Assembly (NCBI RefSeq): GCF_012395835.1 | Contig: NZ_JAAZSQ010000013.1 | Span: 11,821-48,451 of the forward strand | DNA from: Arthrobacter mobilis | GTDB taxonomy: Bacteria; Actinomycetota; Actinomycetes; Actinomycetales; Micrococcaceae | Reading direction: 5' to 3' | DNA length: 36,631 bases | In this document: positions 30,856 through 36,631 of the stretch, one piece after another | Layout of the letters: each line of letters opens with the position of its first letter | How positions within the stretch are numbered: position 1 is the stretch's first letter | Program-made: the position numbers and the translations under genes | Notes under the pieces: model-generated | The model's input: the letters and a program-made list of their open reading frames with translations, nothing else | Databases searched by the model: none | Told to the model about the DNA's origin: nothing

Positions 30856-32199
30856 TCAGGCCTTCGAGCGGACGGGGCTTTGGGTCGTCCCGATGCTGGC
30901 GAGGTCCAGGTCCTTGGTTTCGCGGGCGAAGGAGATCGAGAGCATGGCGACCGCCGTCGACGCAATGATGATCAGGACCACCGGCCAGGTGCCGCCGCTC
31001 CACAGGACGAGGGCTCCGGCCAGCGCGGGCATGAACCCGGCCAGCAGGATCGAGGCCATCTGGTAGCCGACGGAAATGCCCGAGTACCTGACGGCGGTGG
31101 GGAACAGCTCGCAGTAGAGGGCCGGCAGCGGCGAGTAGACCATGGCATGCCCCAGGGCCAGGAACAGGGCGACGCCGAGGACGATGGACCACATCTGTCC
31201 GGTCTGGACGAGGGCGAAGATCGGCCAGGCGGTGAGGATGATGGCAACGCCGCCGAGCAGGAAGGTCCGCTTGCGTCCGATGCTGTCCGAGACGCGCCCG
31301 AAGACCGGGATCATGATGACGTTCAGCGCCGATCCGATCATGACGGCCGTGAGCCCGTAGTGCTGGGGGACCTTCAGGGTGGTGGTGACGTAGGAGAGCA
31401 CGAAGACGGTGAAGAGGTAGTAGTTCCCGGCTTCGGCGAAGCGGCCGAAGATCGCGATCAGCAGGGGCTTGCGGTGGTGGGCCAGGAGCTCGGGGATGGG
31501 GGCCTTGCGGTGCTCCATGTCCTTGGCCTGCCGCGCCTTTTCGGCCAGGAACTCGGGGCTTTCGGCCGCGTTGAGGCGGATGTACAGGCCGACGGCGGCC
31601 AGCACGATGCTCATGAGGAACGGCAGGCGCCAGCCCCAGGTCGTGAAGGCGTCGCCGGAGATGGCGCTGGAGAGGGCCACGGCCGCGGTGCCCAGCAGCA
31701 GACCGCAGGACACGCCGATCTGCGGGAAGGAGCCGTAGAACCCGCGGCGTCCCCGGGGCGCGTTCTCCACCGCGATGATGGCCGCGCCGCCCCATTCGCC
31801 GCCGACGGCGAACCCCTGGGCCAGGCGCAGGACGCACAGCAGGATGGGGGCGAGGATGCCGACGGTTTCGTAGGTGGGCAGCATGCCGATCAGGGCGGTC
31901 GAGACGCTCATGATGGCGAAGGTCAGGATCAGCGTCGACTTGCGGCCCAGCCGGTCCCCGAGGTGGCCCGAGACGAAGGCGCCGAGCGGGCGGGCGACGA
32001 ATCCGACGCCGAAGGTGGCCAGTGCCGCGATCTGCGAGACGCCGGGGTCCAGCGCCGGGAAGAAGAGGGTGCCGAAGACCAGGGCCGCGGCGGTGGCGTA
32101 AACGGTGTATTCGTACCATTCGACGATGGCGCCGATCGTTCCGGATACAAGGGTCCGTCGCCGGACTTGCTGCGGGGTCAGGGCGGTGGTGGTTGCCAT
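30856..32199 (-). CDS. MHS-family MFS metabolite/proton symporter
   Basis: A 447-residue major facilitator with 12 predicted helices. Signature motifs are SGHLGDRLGRKSTLI in the first cytoplasmic loop near residue 78-92, LRLAQGFAVGGEWGGAA near 124-140 (typical of the ProP/ShiA/KgtP metabolite:H+ symporter branch), and GRVSDSIGRKRTF at the equivalent second-half loop. It probably imports the substrate of the adjacent HisD-like dehydrogenase and SDR. It begins 45 nt after the hisD-like stop, with GGAG 7 nt before the ATG, in a clear operon. The substrate is not identifiable from sequence. Confidence 0.85.
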   Translation of the reverse strand: MATTTALTPQQVRRRTLVSGTIGAIVEWYEYTVYATAAALVFGTLFFPALDPGVSQIAALATFGVGFVARPLGAFVSGHLGDRLGRKSTLILTFAIMSVSTALIGMLPTYETVGILAPILLCVLRLAQGFAVGGEWGGAAIIAVENAPRGRRGFYGSFPQIGVSCGLLLGTAAVALSSAISGDAFTTWGWRLPFLMSIVLAAVGLYIRLNAAESPEFLAEKARQAKDMEHRKAPIPELLAHHRKPLLIAIFGRFAEAGNYYLFTVFVLSYVTTTLKVPQHYGLTAVMIGSALNVIMIPVFGRVSDSIGRKRTFLLGGVAIILTAWPIFALVQTGQMWSIVLGVALFLALGHAMVYSPLPALYCELFPTAVRYSGISVGYQMASILLAGFMPALAGALVLWSGGTWPVVLIIIASTAVAMLSISFARETKDLDLASIGTTQSPVRSKA

Positions 32200-32244
32200 G
32201 GGACTGCTCCGTTCGAGCGGGATCGGGAGGGGTCGTGCGGGCGG

Positions 32245-33591
32245 CTAGCCTGCGAAGGTGTGGTCGGACCACGCGAGCGGGGTTCCGCGGTACTTCGCGG
32301 CCCGCACGTCGCCGGAGCGGGCGTGGCCCTCGAAGCGCTCGACGCGGGAGGCCCGGCCGCAGAGTTCACCGAAGAAGGCGCTGGACTCGGGGTTGGTGAC
32401 TTCCTGGTAGGTGACGGTGCGCAGGTACTTCCCCACCCACAGGCCCCCGGTGTAGCGGGCGGCCCCGCGGGTGGGCAGCACGTGGTTCGTGCCGATGACC
32501 TTGTCCCCGTAGGACACGCAGGTCCCCTCGCCCAGGAAGAGTGCCCCGTAGTCGTGCATCTTCTCCAGGGCCTCGCGCGGGTTCCGGGTGAGGATCTGCA
32601 CGTGCTCGTAGGCGTACTCGTCGGCCAGGGCGTAGGCGTCGTCCAAGGTGTCCACCACGTGGACCGCGCCCCAGTCCCGCCACGCGGCACCGGCGAAGTC
32701 GGCGGTGGGCATGTCGATGAGCAGGGTGTCGATGTGCTCCATGACCTGGCGGCCCAGCTCCTCGCTGGTGGTGATCAGCACCGCCGGGGAGTCCGGGCCG
32801 TGCTCGGCCTGGGAAAGCAGGTCCACGGCCACGATGAAGGGATCGGCGTACTCGTCGGCGACGATGAGGACCTCGGTGGGCCCGGCAAACAGGTCGATGC
32901 CGACCTCACCGAAGAGCTGGCGCTTGGCTTCCGCCACGAAGGCGTTGCCCGGGCCGGCGAGCATGTTCACCGGCTTGATGGTCTCGGTGCCCACCGCCAT
33001 CGCGGCCACGGCCTGGATGCCCCCGAGCAGGTAGATCTCGTCCGCGCCGGCCAGGTGCATGGCGGCCACGGTGGCGTCCGGGATCTCGCCCTTGATCAGC
33101 GGGGTGCACGCGGCGACCCGCTGCACGCCGGCGACCTTCGCGGTCACGATGGTCATGTGCGCGCTGGCCAGCAGCGGATACTTGCCGCCGGGGATGTAGG
33201 CGCCCACGGCCTGGATCGGCACGTTCTTCTGGCCCAGGTGGACCCCCGGCAGGGTCTCGATCTCGAAGTCGGTCAGGGATTCAAGCTGCTTCTGCGCCAT
33301 GACGCGCACCTGCTCCTGGACGAACTTGATGTCGTCGATCACCTGCTGCGGGACGCGGGCCAGGATTTCCTCCAACTGGTCCGCGCCGAGCAGGAAGGAC
33401 TCCGGCGAGTACTTGTCGAACTTCTCCGAGTACTCGCGCACGGCCTTGTCACCGCGGGTACGGATGTCGTCAATGACGGCCTCGACGGTAGCCCTCACCT
33501 CGGGCGTGCTGCCGCGCCCCGCCGCGTTGCCCGTGGCGGTCTTGAGCATCTTCGAGGGGATGGAGGACTTGGATGCTGTTTCGATGGTCAT
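32245..33591 (-). CDS. histidinol dehydrogenase homologue, probably HpsN-like catabolic enzyme
   Basis: A 448-residue member of the HisD family. All metal and catalytic residues of E. coli HisD are kept at almost the same numbering: Gln261, His264, Glu329-His330, Asp363 and His423, within SQAEHGPD, YEHVQIL, GDKVIGTNHVLPT and EGHARSGD. No his genes surround it, and it is encoded with an MHS transporter and an SDR under a LacI regulator. That is the pattern of catabolic HisD paralogues such as sulfopropanediol 3-dehydrogenase (HpsN), a two-step alcohol-to-acid oxidase. DHPS or another diol/polyol is a reasonable substrate hypothesis, not proved. The ATG at 33591 follows AAAGG; an upstream in-frame extension runs through the promoter and operator. 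Confidence 0.75.
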   Translation of the reverse strand: MTIETASKSSIPSKMLKTATGNAAGRGSTPEVRATVEAVIDDIRTRGDKAVREYSEKFDKYSPESFLLGADQLEEILARVPQQVIDDIKFVQEQVRVMAQKQLESLTDFEIETLPGVHLGQKNVPIQAVGAYIPGGKYPLLASAHMTIVTAKVAGVQRVAACTPLIKGEIPDATVAAMHLAGADEIYLLGGIQAVAAMAVGTETIKPVNMLAGPGNAFVAEAKRQLFGEVGIDLFAGPTEVLIVADEYADPFIVAVDLLSQAEHGPDSPAVLITTSEELGRQVMEHIDTLLIDMPTADFAGAAWRDWGAVHVVDTLDDAYALADEYAYEHVQILTRNPREALEKMHDYGALFLGEGTCVSYGDKVIGTNHVLPTRGAARYTGGLWVGKYLRTVTYQEVTNPESSAFFGELCGRASRVERFEGHARSGDVRAAKYRGTPLAWSDHTFAG

Positions 33592-33668
33592 GGGGAACCT
33601 TTTCTTTCTAGCTTTCAGAGGCCGGACACAGCTGCCCGCGAGGGCGGTGTGTTCTGGGTTACAACGAG

Positions 33669-33682
33669 TGTATACGTATACA
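33669..33682. promoter_or_regulatory. LacI-family operator O1
   Basis: A perfect 14-bp palindrome, TGTATACGTATACA, with the central CpG typical of LacI/GalR operators. It overlaps the predicted -10 of the hisD-like operon. The divergent lacI-type gene at 33826 is the obvious binder. Confidence 0.8.
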
Positions 33683-33696
33683 TTGGAGAGTGGCAA
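33669..33696 (-). promoter_or_regulatory. predicted hisD-like promoter
   Basis: On the minus strand TTGCCA (33696-33691) and TATACA (33674-33669), spaced 16 bp, form a good sigma70-type promoter about 75 nt before the ATG. The -10 box lies inside operator O1, so LacI-type binding would exclude polymerase. Confidence 0.6.
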
Positions 33697-33712
33697 GGCT
33701 TTTCTGCAATTA

Positions 33713-33726
33713 GGTATACGTATTCA
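33713..33726. promoter_or_regulatory. LacI-family operator O2 (imperfect)
   Basis: GGTATACGTATTCA matches O1 at 12 of 14 positions, with GTATACGTAT conserved. Its centre lies 44 bp from that of O1, about four helical turns, so one tetramer or two dimers could bind on the same DNA face and also autoregulate the regulator gene. Confidence 0.7.
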
Positions 33727-33825
33727 AAGCAGCACCTTCCTGAGACCGTCCGGCTCCCGGCGCTTGGCTAGTATTGATCCCAGAGCGGATCCACGCGGGA
33801 ACAGACGGGACGGGTTGGAGGAACC

Positions 33826-34821
33826 ATGGTGACAAGTCGGGACGTCGCACGGCTGGCCGGCGTGTCCCAGGCGACCGTTTCCCGCGCCCTGTCCTCCTCG
33901 TCCAAGCTCTCCCCCGCGACGAAGGCCAAGGTCAGGGCGGCGATGGAGGAGCTGGGATACGTCCCCCACGCCGGTGCCCAGGCGATGAAGACGCAGCGAA
34001 GCAACACCATCGGCGTCGTCGTGGCCGACCTGACCAACCCCTTCTACTCCGAGGTGCTCGACGAGCTCAGCCGGGAACTGGACAAGGCCGGGCTGCGGGT
34101 CGTCATTTGGAACACGGGCGGCAGCAGCCACACCGACGCCCTCAAAGCCATCGGTGAACACGCCGTGGACGGAGTCATCTTCACTACCGCCACCGAGGAA
34201 TCGCTGGAGCTGCGGGCTGCGATCGAGAAGGCAAAACCCATCGTGCTGATCAACCGGTCCATCGAGGGACTGGACTGCGACCGGGTCATGAGCGACAACG
34301 TCGGCGGCGGCGCCGCCGTCGCGGAGTACCTCGTCCGGCACCGCCGGACCCGCGTGGCCTTCATCGGTGGAACCGAGAACGCCAGCACCTCCCGCGAGCG
34401 CGGCCGGGGCTTCCTGGCCAGGATGCGGGAGCTCGGACATCCGGTCCCCGAGCACTTCCGCTTCCGCGGCGGCTTCGATCACGACGTCAGCGCCCAGATC
34501 ATGGAACGGCTGCTGGCCCGTGCCGACAGCCCGCAGGCCGTGTTCTGCGCCAACGACTTCATGGCCTTCGGCGCCCTGGACGCCCTCCGGCGTGCCGCCC
34601 GGGACCAGGGGGAGTGCTGGGTGATCGGTTATGACGACGTCGACATGGCCGCGTGGAGCTCCTTCAACCTCACGACGGTGCGCCAGCCGAGCCGGGACAT
34701 GGCCCGCACGGGCGTGCAGCTGCTCCTGGAGCGGCTGAAGAATCCCGGCGCCCCGCCCCGGAAGGTTGACTTCCCCTCCGAACTGATCGTCCGCGGAAGC
34801 ACCGGGCTCGCGCCAGCCTGA
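33826..34821 (+). CDS. LacI/GalR-family repressor
   Basis: A 331-residue regulator of normal family length. The N-terminal helix-turn-helix is SRDVARLAGVSQATVSRAL (residues 4-22), followed by the hinge region and a periplasmic-binding-like effector domain (IGVVVADLTNPFYSEVLDEL, then FIGG and CANDFMAFGALDAL). GGAGG at 33817-33821 sets the ATG. It is divergent from the hisD-like operon, with two matching palindromes between them, so it almost certainly represses that operon and probably itself. The inducer should be the transported substrate or an early product. Confidence 0.88.
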   Translation: MVTSRDVARLAGVSQATVSRALSSSSKLSPATKAKVRAAMEELGYVPHAGAQAMKTQRSNTIGVVVADLTNPFYSEVLDELSRELDKAGLRVVIWNTGGSSHTDALKAIGEHAVDGVIFTTATEESLELRAAIEKAKPIVLINRSIEGLDCDRVMSDNVGGGAAVAEYLVRHRRTRVAFIGGTENASTSRERGRGFLARMRELGHPVPEHFRFRGGFDHDVSAQIMERLLARADSPQAVFCANDFMAFGALDALRRAARDQGECWVIGYDDVDMAAWSSFNLTTVRQPSRDMARTGVQLLLERLKNPGAPPRKVDFPSELIVRGSTGLAPA

Positions 34822-34829
34822 TCACCGGC

Positions 34830-34988
34830 TCAGCCGGCTTCGTCCTCTCCGGACTGTTCCTCCGGCACCACTTGGTTGGCGATCAGGTCGACGCGGTCGG
34901 CGGGCGTGAGGCTGTCATCGTTCTGGATTGCTTCCACGTCGCTGCCGTCTACTGGTTCGCCTGCCGGTTTTTTACCTGGCTCGGTCAT
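34830..34988 (-). CDS. 52-aa acidic small protein
   Basis: A 52-residue hydrophilic protein rich in Asp, Glu and Pro, starting TEPGKKPAGEPVDG. GGGAGG lies about 7 nt before the ATG at 34988, a strong reason to accept it despite its size; the longer reading from 35132 lacks one. No domain, membrane segment or Cys is seen, and it is probably intrinsically disordered. It is convergent with the lacI-type gene, with only 8 nt between stops. Function unknown. Confidence 0.6.
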   Translation of the reverse strand: MTEPGKKPAGEPVDGSDVEAIQNDDSLTPADRVDLIANQVVPEEQSGEDEAG

Positions 34989-35095
34989 TCCAACCTCCCT
35001 TGAACCTGTTTCCCCGGTGGCCTGCCATCCTATACCCGGCCAGGAAGCCTGTAACCACGCCGGCCTGATCGTGGCCAGGGCCGCAAGCCGCCGCC

Positions 35096-35133
35096 AATGC
35101 GTGCGGCCACGCCGCGGCGCGGCCGCACGCATT
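35096..35133 (-). terminator. hairpin sharing its stem sequence with 30748-30796
   Basis: AATGCGTGCGGCC (35096-35108) pairs perfectly with 35121-35133, and an inner CGC/GCG pair closes a small loop. It lies 31 nt beyond the SnoaL-like gene stop and is its likely terminator. The 12-mer ATGCGTGCGGCC is identical to part of the stem at 30748. Confidence 0.7.
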
Positions 35134-35163
35134 CAGGCAACGGCCCTTGTGCTTCCGAGGCAG

Positions 35164-35580
35164 CTACTGCTGAATGGCTCCGATCTGCTGCATCAGCTTG
35201 AACATGTCGGTCGCGCCCCAGTGTTCGACCGCCTTGCCATCCTGGACGCGGATCATGTCGATGCCGCTGAACTCCACAGTGTTGCCGGTGGGAGCGATGC
35301 CCAGGAACTCGCCCTGGTGGGTGCCCGTGAGGACGATACGGGCCGCCTCCATGTCCCCGTCCGTCATGACGGGCTCGATGGCCTTCGCCCTGATGTCCGG
35401 GAAGGCCGACCGGAACGTGTTGACGAAGAACTTGACGCCGTCCAGGCCGGAGGGCTGCCCGGGCAAGGGATCTTCGTGATCGATGGCGTTTTCACTGCCC
35501 AGCTCGTCGATCAGATCCAGATGCCCTCCTTCCATAACTTCCCGGTAGAACCGCTCGATGATTCCCGATCCACCAGCCAT
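35164..35580 (-). CDS. SnoaL/NTF2-like protein (ester cyclase family)
   Basis: A 138-residue protein of the SnoaL-like polyketide cyclase/NTF2 fold. Recognisable stretches are IIERFYREVMEGGHLDLIDE, FRSAFPDIRAKAIEPVMTDG, GTHQGEFLGIAPTGNTVEFSG and the closing GKAVEHWGATDMFKLMQQIG, the usual family layout. Proteins of this kind act as small cyclases, isomerases or unknown binding proteins; no polyketide genes are nearby, so a general role is likely. AAGGAG sits 6 nt before the ATG at 35580; an in-frame ATG 144 nt upstream has no such site. It appears monocistronic. Confidence 0.75.
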   Translation of the reverse strand: MAGGSGIIERFYREVMEGGHLDLIDELGSENAIDHEDPLPGQPSGLDGVKFFVNTFRSAFPDIRAKAIEPVMTDGDMEAARIVLTGTHQGEFLGIAPTGNTVEFSGIDMIRVQDGKAVEHWGATDMFKLMQQIGAIQQ

Positions 35581-35813
35581 CACAGACTCCTTCCCTGATG
35601 CCGATCCCCCATTCTTGATGTTCCCACCGGCGGTACCGCGACACGCCGCTGCCGGCCGCCCAAGTACCCCCTCACGTCGTCGTGGCCGGCTGCCGTGGTT
35701 CTTAAATACCGGCAGGACCGGCATGCGCCCGGGGAACAGCCTTCCGGATATGTGCTGAAACGCTTAATCTGGGAAACGCCAACTCGCACCCCGCCCGATC
35801 ATGAGGAGACCCC
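35581..35813. other. divergent promoter region, no gene seen
   Basis: The 233-bp gap between the SnoaL-like gene and the Asp-rich secreted protein gene has no gene. A GCCGGCC/GGCCGGC inverted pair (35651-35657 and 35684-35690, 26-nt loop) is present but weak. Both genes' promoters must be here; none could be assigned. Confidence 0.45.
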
Positions 35814-36631
35814 TTGTCCCGCACCTCCCTGCGCGCCCTGACGGCGTTCGGCTTTTCCCTGGCCGTCGCGGCCTCCGGGGCCGGCGCCGCCACGGCAGCC
35901 TCCCCCAAAGACTCCGACCGCGACGGCATCCCCAACAGCTGGGAAGCCAAACACAGGATGAAGAAGACCAGCGCCAAGGACGCCAGGGCGGACTTCGACC
36001 TCGACGGGCTGAACAACCTCCAGGAGTACCGTTTCGGCGGCAACCCGCGGGACGAGGACACCGACAATGACGGCCAGGACGACGGCGACGAAAGGTTTAC
36101 CCGCACCTCGGTCAGCCGGGCCGATACGGACCGCGACGGCGTCAAGGACGGCGACGAGGACCGTGACCGCGACGGCATTGACAACGAGGACGAGGACGAC
36201 GCCCGCGAGTCGTGCAGGGCCGATGATGACGACACCGACCGTGACCGCGTCGCCGACGAGGACGAGAACGAGCTCAGGCTCAAGGTCGGGCGGGCCGACA
36301 GCGACCGCGACGGCATCAGGGATGGCGACGAGGATGCCGACGGCGACTTCGAGGCCAACGAGGATGAGGACGACGACGACCGGGACCGCTGCGGCCGGGA
36401 CCGCGACCGTGATGGCCGGGATGACGAGGACGAGAGTGATGTGTTCGGCACCGTCGCCTCCTACGATGCGGAAACCGGCATCCTGACCGTACTCTCCCGC
36501 TCCGGGGGGACCATCAGCCTGCCCCTGGACGAGGACACTGAGATCAAGGTCGACGACGAGCGGGACGACGACAGTGATGACCGGGACGACGACGAGGACG
36601 ACCGCGAGGACGAGGACGACCGCGAGGACGA
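35814..36631 (+). CDS. secreted Asp-rich calcium-binding-type repeat protein, 3' end cut
   Basis: The reading frame starts with TTG at 35814 behind GAGGAG at 35803-35808 and stays open to the window end, giving at least 272 residues. Residues 1-29 are a signal peptide (RTSLRALTAFGFSLAVAASG, cleavage near ATAA-SP). Next come tandem acidic D-x-D-x-D-G repeats of thrombospondin-type-3/EF-hand-like character (DSDRDGIPN, DFDLDGLNN, DTDNDGQDD, DTDRDGVKD, DRDRDGIDN, DSDRDGIRD), which should bind calcium. Around residues 210-245 a short beta-rich unit (VFGTVASYDAETGILTV) interrupts, followed by a low-complexity Asp/Glu/Arg tail. It is probably exported or wall-associated, with unknown role. The antisense Ser-rich reading is an artefact of these repeats. 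Confidence 0.75.
   Translation, partial: MSRTSLRALTAFGFSLAVAASGAGAATAASPKDSDRDGIPNSWEAKHRMKKTSAKDARADFDLDGLNNLQEYRFGGNPRDEDTDNDGQDDGDERFTRTSVSRADTDRDGVKDGDEDRDRDGIDNEDEDDARESCRADDDDTDRDRVADEDENELRLKVGRADSDRDGIRDGDEDADGDFEANEDEDDDDRDRCGRDRDRDGRDDEDESDVFGTVASYDAETGILTVLSRSGGTISLPLDEDTEIKVDDERDDDSDDRDDDEDDREDEDDRED

Noticed and set aside
30698-32272. Long minus-strand frame that runs into the SDR start
   Set aside because: This part overlaps the MFS gene in another frame and reads as Arg/Pro/His-rich shadow sequence. The SDR starts at 30697 with its own ATG and fold.
34825-34837. CCGGCT-C-AGCCGG dyad between convergent lacI-type and 52-aa genes
   Set aside because: The one-base centre leaves little room for a loop and it overlaps the 3' end of the small gene; too weak to call a terminator.
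35702-36451. Ser/Arg-rich minus-strand frame
   Set aside because: It is the antisense of the Asp-Arg repeats of the secreted protein; the Ser/Arg pattern is the mirror of GAC/GAT codons.
1-36631. Mobile elements, CRISPR arrays, tRNA or rRNA genes
   Set aside because: No transposase or integrase motifs, no regularly spaced direct repeats, and no recognisable tRNA or rRNA sequence were seen on either strand. The Asp codon repeats near the right end are protein-coding.

Overview
The window looks like a chromosomal segment of a high-GC actinobacterium, most likely of the Arthrobacter group (Micrococcaceae). The evidence is very GC-rich third codon positions, GTG and TTG starts behind strong Shine-Dalgarno sequences, GC hairpins without long U-tracts as terminators, and gene families typical of soil Arthrobacter. 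No tRNA, rRNA, IS element, phage gene or CRISPR array was recognised. Almost everything is catabolic: five or six substrate-specific modules, most with their own regulator or operator.

Region 1 (1-5470): choline to glycine betaine, with betA (GMC dehydrogenase), betB (aldehyde dehydrogenase) and an APC-superfamily permease. A promoter preceding betA overlaps one of two identical TTGAAC-N4-GTTCAA palindromes, and an 18-bp hairpin ends the operon.

Region 2 (5690-14100): an IclR regulator is divergent from an eight-gene operon. This encodes a complete tripartite tricarboxylate transporter (TctB-TctA-TctC), an RraA/HMG-aldolase-like protein, a DUF1932-type NAD-dependent dehydrogenase, a TRAP-large-subunit-like permease, an 82-residue two-helix membrane protein and a cyclase-family hydrolase. 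The substrate is probably a carboxylate but is not identifiable from sequence.

Region 3 (14100-18300): a stand-alone BTAD regulator behind an 86-bp inverted-repeat element, a CPBP-like membrane protein, and hpaBC (two-component flavin-dependent phenol hydroxylase).

Region 4 (18587-29530): the most interesting part. It holds an HD-domain protein, an IclR regulator, a cytochrome P450, both halves of a split PEP-synthase-like (phenylphosphate-synthase-like) enzyme, an SDR, a [2Fe-2S] ferredoxin, a ferredoxin reductase, a second HD-domain protein and an aldehyde dehydrogenase. Its content matches the Cre alkylphenol pathway known from Corynebacterium glutamicum. There the phenol OH is phosphorylated (CreHI), the alkyl side chain is oxidised by a P450 (CreJ with CreE and CreF), the phosphate is removed (CreD), and the alcohol and aldehyde are oxidised to the acid. 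A strong hairpin ends the operon. Next to hpaBC it suggests a phenol-catabolism island without ring-cleavage genes.

Region 5 (29629-36631): a tandem DUF1540 metal-binding-type small protein. Then come an SDR, an MHS-type MFS transporter and a catabolic histidinol-dehydrogenase homologue (HpsN-like), divergent from a LacI regulator with two TGTATACGTATACA-type operators. After these are a 52-residue acidic protein, a SnoaL/NTF2-like protein, and the start of a secreted Asp-rich, calcium-binding-type repeat protein that begins with TTG and runs off the window.
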